A DNA stretch of 9,530 bases from a bacterium (GTDB lineage: Bacteria; Hydrothermota; UBA3072; B12-G15), in NCBI GenBank assembly GCA_003646055.1, contig QNDZ01000055.1, positions 1 to 9,530 of the forward strand, in the 5' to 3' direction. Under the pieces are notes generated by a model. That model did not search any database. It was given only the letters and a program-made list of their open reading frames with translations, and had not been told where the DNA came from. How positions within the stretch are numbered: position 1 is the stretch's first letter; each line of letters starts with the position of its first letter. A program made the position numbers and the translations under genes. Of the stretch, positions 6,058 through 9,530 are shown piece by piece.

Positions 6058-8526
6058 TTACCTAAGGATAGTTACCTTAAACCTTTCCGTTCTCTCTTTT
6101 GTTTTAACCCGGACAAAGTAAACACCCTGCGGAATGCTGCTTATTTCATATGTTCCAGGCTTTACATTGTCATATTTTCTGACAGTTCTACCAGTTATAT
6201 CGTATATTTCAACGGTTGCTGGTCTCTTTGAGTTAATGGTGAACCTGATTGTTTTTCCGATGGAGACTTCGGGGGTGAATAGGTTCTCTGTTCTCGGGAT
6301 ACCTGTTGAGGCTTCTGCTGTTGTGGAAATAGTATCAACGGGGTTAAATCCCCCTATTGAACCACCGAAGAAGTATAGGCCATCAAAGTTACCCTGACCC
6401 GTTATTGCAAGTCCATCACCCCTGTAGGCATCATAGGGAAGCACTCCACCTTCAACCCATGTGTTGGAAGCGTCATCGTAATAAAGAGTTCTGTTGATAG
6501 TATAACCTGAAGTATCAACACCTGTAAATAAATACAAGGTGTCTTTGTAAATGCCCGATGCGCCTCCCCAGAGAGTGTAGGGTAGATTGGCAAACTGGGA
6601 GGAATCCTGTATCCATGTATCACCAGAGACAACATAGAAAGCAGATGTGTTTATGGGCGAGTTGCCATCGTATCCTCCAGCGATAAAGATGGTATCATTC
6701 CTCAACCAGCATCCCATCAACTCAACATTGTAAGGGATATCACTTTTTCTTGTCCATGTGCCTGTCTGTGGGTCATACTCCCATGTGGAATTCAAGGCGG
6801 TTGATGTAGAGTTGTTATATCCACCGATTCTGTAAATTTTTCCATTCACAGCAAAACAGGCATAGAACCATGCAGGGTCCCCAGTACCAGGCCCTGATGT
6901 CCAGTTATTTCCAGAGATGGAATATTTGAAGAGTGTATCCACTATGCTGCCCACAGAGTAGGAGTATCCTCCAGGAACATAAATTGTATCACCAAGTACA
7001 GCAGCATCATACATACAAAGGTCAAGCGGCATAGAGGCACCTGCTGTCCATGTTCCCTTTGCAAAGGAATAAATGTAAAGGTCGCTTCTGCTGTTTGAAC
7101 CGTCGTATCCTCCAATCAGGAACAGATTGCTACCATCGTAAACAACTGCATGGTCCATACTCCTGTAAGGCAGCGAGTCAAAATAAAGTTGCCAGTTTGT
7201 ACAGAGGATTGTTGTCGTTATTGTGTCGTTGTGGAAGTCGTAGTCATAGGGATTATAACAGTAAGAGGTAAGTGTAAATATGCCGTAATTTGCTGGTGTC
7301 CAGTTTCCGAAATCCATGTCGAATACAGAACCAGGGGAAACCTGTCTTGATGTATCTTTCTGGAAGACAGTTGAACCGGAGAATATATCGGCATGAAAGT
7401 CTGTACCAAATGTCCATGTATTCACGTCAGCACTATCTGCACTATACCTTACTATAACAGGGTAAGAGTTGTCTTTTTTCACAATGGGTGTAGGTGAGAT
7501 AACTGAATCAGCCCTAACATCAAAATCTACCCTTAAGCGTTTTGAAAGTGTATCGTTCAGTGAATTTGAATCCGGAGTGGTTACATAAACAGTGTAGTTA
7601 TAATACATTCCATCAATCAGGGAGAAGGTATGCTGGCCAAACACAACGAGTAAAGAACTATCAGGTAGTAAGTCATAGACAGTGGTGTCCTTTGTGAAGA
7701 ACTCAGAGGAACCGAGTGTGTCTGTTATCTCAGCATGGACCCCAAAAGTAAATGTAGAATCCCCGGTGTTCCTCACCAGTGCACTCACATCATAGGTGGT
7801 GTAGGCAAAGTACTGTGGTGGTGAGGGAAGACTCACTACAGCAGCATCGTGAGCTCCTCCACCGGAAAGATGCCCAAGTAGCTGGATATTATCTAAGCCA
7901 ACATACCAATCCCAGTGAGAAGAGCGGTGGTCCCACCAGTTGAATTCAACCTGAACAGATTCAGCGGGAAGATAGGATGATAGGTCAAGTGTATCCCAAT
8001 TTCCAGAACCAAGGCTTGTATAATAAAGCACCAAATTACTCCAGGAACTCCACGAACTTCCATCAAAGGTTCTTAACCTTACAGCAAGTGTATCATAACC
8101 TGACAAGTTTCTATAACCAAAAGAGTATATTAGTTTCATTGAGTCGTAATCAGGGGAATATACAGCAGGAAGGATAAGTTCCTCTTCAGTTGCAGCATTA
8201 TAACCTACAGCATCGTCATCATAACCCACAATGTATGAGCCAGAATCAGCAGGCATTGCATCTGTATGCCAGGAACCGGTGGTATAAATCTGCCATGTGG
8301 CATCGTCACCATTTCCATCTATAACTACCCAATCAGAAGGGATTGTGCCCGATTCAAAGTCTTCATTAATCAATGTTAACATCTGTTTGTTGAGAACCCC
8401 TGAGGTTTTAACACCAAGGGCATAGACTGGTTTTCCGGATGATTTTACATCCACCAGTTTCTTCTGGTTGACCTCACCTGCAATACCTGTTGAAACAAAG
8501 GAAAATAGCAATAAAACATAGCCCAT
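6058..8526 (-). CDS. Secreted Kelch-repeat protein with a C-terminal sorting-like tail
   Basis: 822-residue exported protein. Residues 1-17 (MGYVLLLFSFVSTGIAG) are a short signal peptide without the usual lysines. Residues about 54-219 form a MAM-like/cleaved-adhesin jelly-roll domain beginning NEDFESGTIPSDWVV and containing WYVGLDNIQLLG. Two Ig-like CARDB-type domains follow (about 226-334 and 335-443). About 444-728 hold six Kelch blades, each with a GG- or TG-containing strand (LFLIGGYDG, IYVPGGYSY, IYRIGGYNN, IFIAGGYDG, LYLFTGVDT, LYFFGGSIG) and a closing tryptophan, predicting a beta-propeller. Residues about 745-822 resemble the Por-secretion tail (VEIYDITGRTVRKYD, GVYFVRV). This suggests cell-surface or extracellular placement, but no secretion-system gene is in the window. 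GGAGG (8535-8531), 4 bases before ATG 8526, decides the start; an in-frame ATG at 8601 lies upstream of the promoter -10. The ligand or partner is unknown. Confidence 0.88.
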   Translation of the reverse strand: MGYVLLLFSFVSTGIAGEVNQKKLVDVKSSGKPVYALGVKTSGVLNKQMLTLINEDFESGTIPSDWVVIDGNGDDATWQIYTTGSWHTDAMPADSGSYIVGYDDDAVGYNAATEEELILPAVYSPDYDSMKLIYSFGYRNLSGYDTLAVRLRTFDGSSWSSWSNLVLYYTSLGSGNWDTLDLSSYLPAESVQVEFNWWDHRSSHWDWYVGLDNIQLLGHLSGGGAHDAAVVSLPSPPQYFAYTTYDVSALVRNTGDSTFTFGVHAEITDTLGSSEFFTKDTTVYDLLPDSSLLVVFGQHTFSLIDGMYYNYTVYVTTPDSNSLNDTLSKRLRVDFDVRADSVISPTPIVKKDNSYPVIVRYSADSADVNTWTFGTDFHADIFSGSTVFQKDTSRQVSPGSVFDMDFGNWTPANYGIFTLTSYCYNPYDYDFHNDTITTTILCTNWQLYFDSLPYRSMDHAVVYDGSNLFLIGGYDGSNSRSDLYIYSFAKGTWTAGASMPLDLCMYDAAVLGDTIYVPGGYSYSVGSIVDTLFKYSISGNNWTSGPGTGDPAWFYACFAVNGKIYRIGGYNNSTSTALNSTWEYDPQTGTWTRKSDIPYNVELMGCWLRNDTIFIAGGYDGNSPINTSAFYVVSGDTWIQDSSQFANLPYTLWGGASGIYKDTLYLFTGVDTSGYTINRTLYYDDASNTWVEGGVLPYDAYRGDGLAITGQGNFDGLYFFGGSIGGFNPVDTISTTAEASTGIPRTENLFTPEVSIGKTIRFTINSKRPATVEIYDITGRTVRKYDNVKPGTYEISSIPQGVYFVRVKTKERTERFKVTILR

Positions 8527-8567
8527 AGACCCTCCTTTGTTTGGTTTATAATTTTTTTCAAATTTAT

Positions 8568-8595
8568 ATTTTAATACAACTATATAATTTGTCAA
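8568..8595 (-). promoter_or_regulatory. Promoter of the Kelch-protein gene
   Basis: Minus-strand TTGACA (8595-8590), a 16-base spacer and TAAAAT (8573-8568, 5 of 6). Transcription should start near 8561, leaving an AT-rich leader of about 35 bases that contains GGAGGG. The upstream in-frame ATG at 8601 would lie outside this transcript. Confidence 0.7.
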
Positions 8596-8707
8596 CCACA
8601 AGTCGCACAGTGCTTATAAAACTTTCTCCCCGAATCTTTTGATAATTCTACTCCCCTTCCTTCCCCCTGCCCTTTGCTGGGTTAGTTAAAATGAAGAACT
8701 ATTTCTA

Positions 8708-8735
8708 TTGACATGATTGTTCAATGGGATAAAAT
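8708..8735 (+). promoter_or_regulatory. Promoter of the CBS-domain gene, apparently leaderless
   Basis: TTGACA (8708-8713), a 16-base spacer and TAAAAT (8730-8735, 5 of 6). Exactly 6 bases follow before the ATG at 8742, so the A of the start codon is at about +1. It is divergent from the Kelch promoter. The roughly 110 bases between the two -35 boxes show a pyrimidine-rich stretch but no recognisable operator. Confidence 0.7.
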
Positions 8736-8741
8736 ACTGAT

Positions 8742-9164
8742 ATGAAGGTTAAGGATGTGATGCTTGAGGAGATACCAAAACTTTCAAGGAATGACGGTTT
8801 ATTGAAGGCTGTTGGTCTATTCTCTTCATTTGACCTTGACATTATCCCTGTGGTGGATGAGGATAATAATTATATAGGTGTTGTAAGGAAGCGAGACCTG
8901 ATCTGGCCTTTTCTCTCCTTCCTTGAGGAGGATACAGAGAGGGGAATAAGCGTGGTAATGGACTATCCCTCAATCTACCTGATAGATGATGTTATGGAGT
9001 GGGATTATCCCTCTGTTGAAGGGGAGAAGGACATAGCCACTGCCATTGGTATGATGGAGGCTGAATCCCTTGAGGCAATACCTGTGGTGGAGGAGGGGAG
9101 ACTCATAGGAATACTGACAAATTCAATTATACTCAACCTTTTCTTCCCTGAAACCCCATCATAA
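8742..9164 (+). CDS. Tandem CBS-domain protein
   Basis: 140-residue soluble protein consisting only of two CBS motifs (a Bateman module), which normally bind adenine nucleotides and pass an energy or nucleotide signal to a partner. Motif 1 covers about 2-55 (VKDVMLEEIPKLS, DIIPVVDEDNNYIGVVRKRDL) and motif 2 about 81-135 (IDDVMEWDYPSVE, EAIPVVEEGRLIGILTNSI). The two halves align well as an internal duplication. The ligand motif G-h-h-T/S-x-x-D/N is split: motif 1 keeps the Asp (D52) but has Arg in place of Thr/Ser, while motif 2 keeps Thr126 but lacks the Asp, so binding may differ from the classical mode. There is no Shine-Dalgarno sequence; the ATG immediately follows the promoter. No effector domain is attached and the partner is unknown. 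Confidence 0.88.
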   Translation: MKVKDVMLEEIPKLSRNDGLLKAVGLFSSFDLDIIPVVDEDNNYIGVVRKRDLIWPFLSFLEEDTERGISVVMDYPSIYLIDDVMEWDYPSVEGEKDIATAIGMMEAESLEAIPVVEEGRLIGILTNSIILNLFFPETPS

Positions 9165-9201
9165 GACTTTATTTCCTCATCACGTGTGTAAATTAACATA
9201 G

Positions 9202-9229
9202 TTGACTTTCCTTTTCAGAGGTGTATAAT
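9202..9229 (+). promoter_or_regulatory. Promoter of the last gene
   Basis: TTGACT (9202-9207, 5 of 6), a 16-base spacer and a perfect TATAAT (9224-9229). The ATG at 9239 follows after 9 bases, again predicting a leader of only a few bases. The 37 bases between the CBS stop and this promoter contain no hairpin. Confidence 0.7.
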
Positions 9230-9238
9230 CTTTTCACC

Positions 9239-9530
9239 ATGTTGCTTATAGGGGTAATTGGTATTGCTTTTTTTAATGGTGTTGATACAACTTGCCTTGA
9301 AAGGCTGAATAAGGTGCTTGAAACCACAGCGCTTGTTTCTGCCTTTGTTACAGTGGTTTCTGACGCAGGTATGGAGTATTATTATCAGAGATACAAAGAG
9401 TTTGATTATTCTGAAAAATACAGGAGATACTCCAGCATATTGAACCAAACAAGAAATGCTGCCATAGTCTCCACTGTTCTTTCTGTCGCAGGTAGCTTGA
9501 GTCTGAAGTATATTTTGAACAGTAAGAGAA
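9239..9530 (+). CDS. Unrecognised small membrane or exported protein, 5' part; continues past the window
   Basis: 97 complete codons are visible with no stop. The N-terminus MLLIGVIGIAFFNGVD is a hydrophobic segment that could be a short signal peptide or a membrane anchor. After LERLNKVLETTALVSAFVTVVSDAGMEYYYQ there is a tyrosine- and charge-rich stretch (YYYQRYKEFDYSEKYRRYSS, 47-66) and a second hydrophobic segment (AAIVSTVLSVAGSLSLKYIL, 74-93). The short Tyr-rich loop between two helices recalls small membrane proteins such as the DUF5683 type found in FCB-related bacteria, but I do not recognise the family. The ATG is chosen because it follows a perfect TATAAT by 9 bases; an in-frame GTG at 9221 would lie within the promoter. 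No Shine-Dalgarno sequence is present. Confidence 0.65.
   Translation, partial: MLLIGVIGIAFFNGVDTTCLERLNKVLETTALVSAFVTVVSDAGMEYYYQRYKEFDYSEKYRRYSSILNQTRNAAIVSTVLSVAGSLSLKYILNSKR

Noticed and set aside
6134..7409. Several open frames of 60-90 codons on both strands inside the Kelch gene
   Set aside because: They are shadows of the 822-residue protein, without family resemblance or start signals.
8527..8601. 25-residue N-terminal extension of the Kelch protein from ATG 8601
   Set aside because: It begins upstream of the -35 and -10 boxes and would bury the signal peptide; ATG 8526 has GGAGG in the right place.
8596..8707. Pyrimidine-rich stretch between the divergent Kelch and CBS promoters
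   Set aside because: No dyad, repeat, small coding frame or RNA structure could be supported there.
9215..9448. Minus-strand open frame opposite the last gene
   Set aside because: The plus-strand frame has a perfect TATAAT promoter and a hydrophobic N-terminus; the antisense frame has no supporting signal.

Overview
The window is a bacterial chromosomal segment of moderately low GC with seven complete genes, one gene broken by a frameshift, and one gene cut at each end. No mobile element, RNA gene, CRISPR array or defence system is visible. The large secreted Kelch protein with a C-terminal tail of the 'VEIYDITGR...GVYFVRV' kind (Por-secretion/T9SS-like) is typical of FCB-related bacteria and of uncultivated lineages such as WOR-3/Stahlbacteria or Hydrothermae. 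The promoters, however, are plain TTGACA/TATAAT sigma-70 type and not the Bacteroidota TTTG/TANNTTTG type. The lineage is an inference from general resemblance only.

Layout. Positions 1-990 (minus): 5' part of a cation-chloride cotransporter (SLC12-like). 1073-2909 (minus): a secreted protein with a glutamine-amidotransferase-like fold, split at a run of eight T by a one-base frameshift into a 54-residue signal-peptide piece and a 557-residue body. 3030-4428 (plus): an ArsR-type repressor overlapping a TehA/SLAC1-type (TDT) anion transporter. 4477-5999 (plus): a rhomboid intramembrane protease followed by a membrane-anchored SDH/ClpP-fold serine protease. 6025-6052: a strong bidirectional terminator. 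6058-8526 (minus): secreted multidomain Kelch protein. 8742-9164 (plus): two-CBS-domain protein. 9239 to the end (plus): the start of an unrecognised small membrane or exported protein.

The most interesting signal is at the gene starts. Seven promoters can be read: six have an exact TTGACA and one TTGACT, followed after 16-17 bases by a recognisable -10 box. In five of them (cotransporter, ArsR, rhomboid, CBS protein, last gene) the ATG lies only 6-9 bases after the -10 box, with no Shine-Dalgarno sequence, so their transcripts should be leaderless or nearly so. The genes inside operons (TDT transporter, SDH protease) and the two clearly secreted proteins have strong Shine-Dalgarno sequences. 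The organism therefore appears to use two translation-initiation modes side by side.

The genes form small units: a self-regulated anion exporter operon, a membrane-protein quality-control protease pair, an ion cotransporter, and surface or secreted proteins. They look like ordinary core and accessory functions, not one novel pathway.
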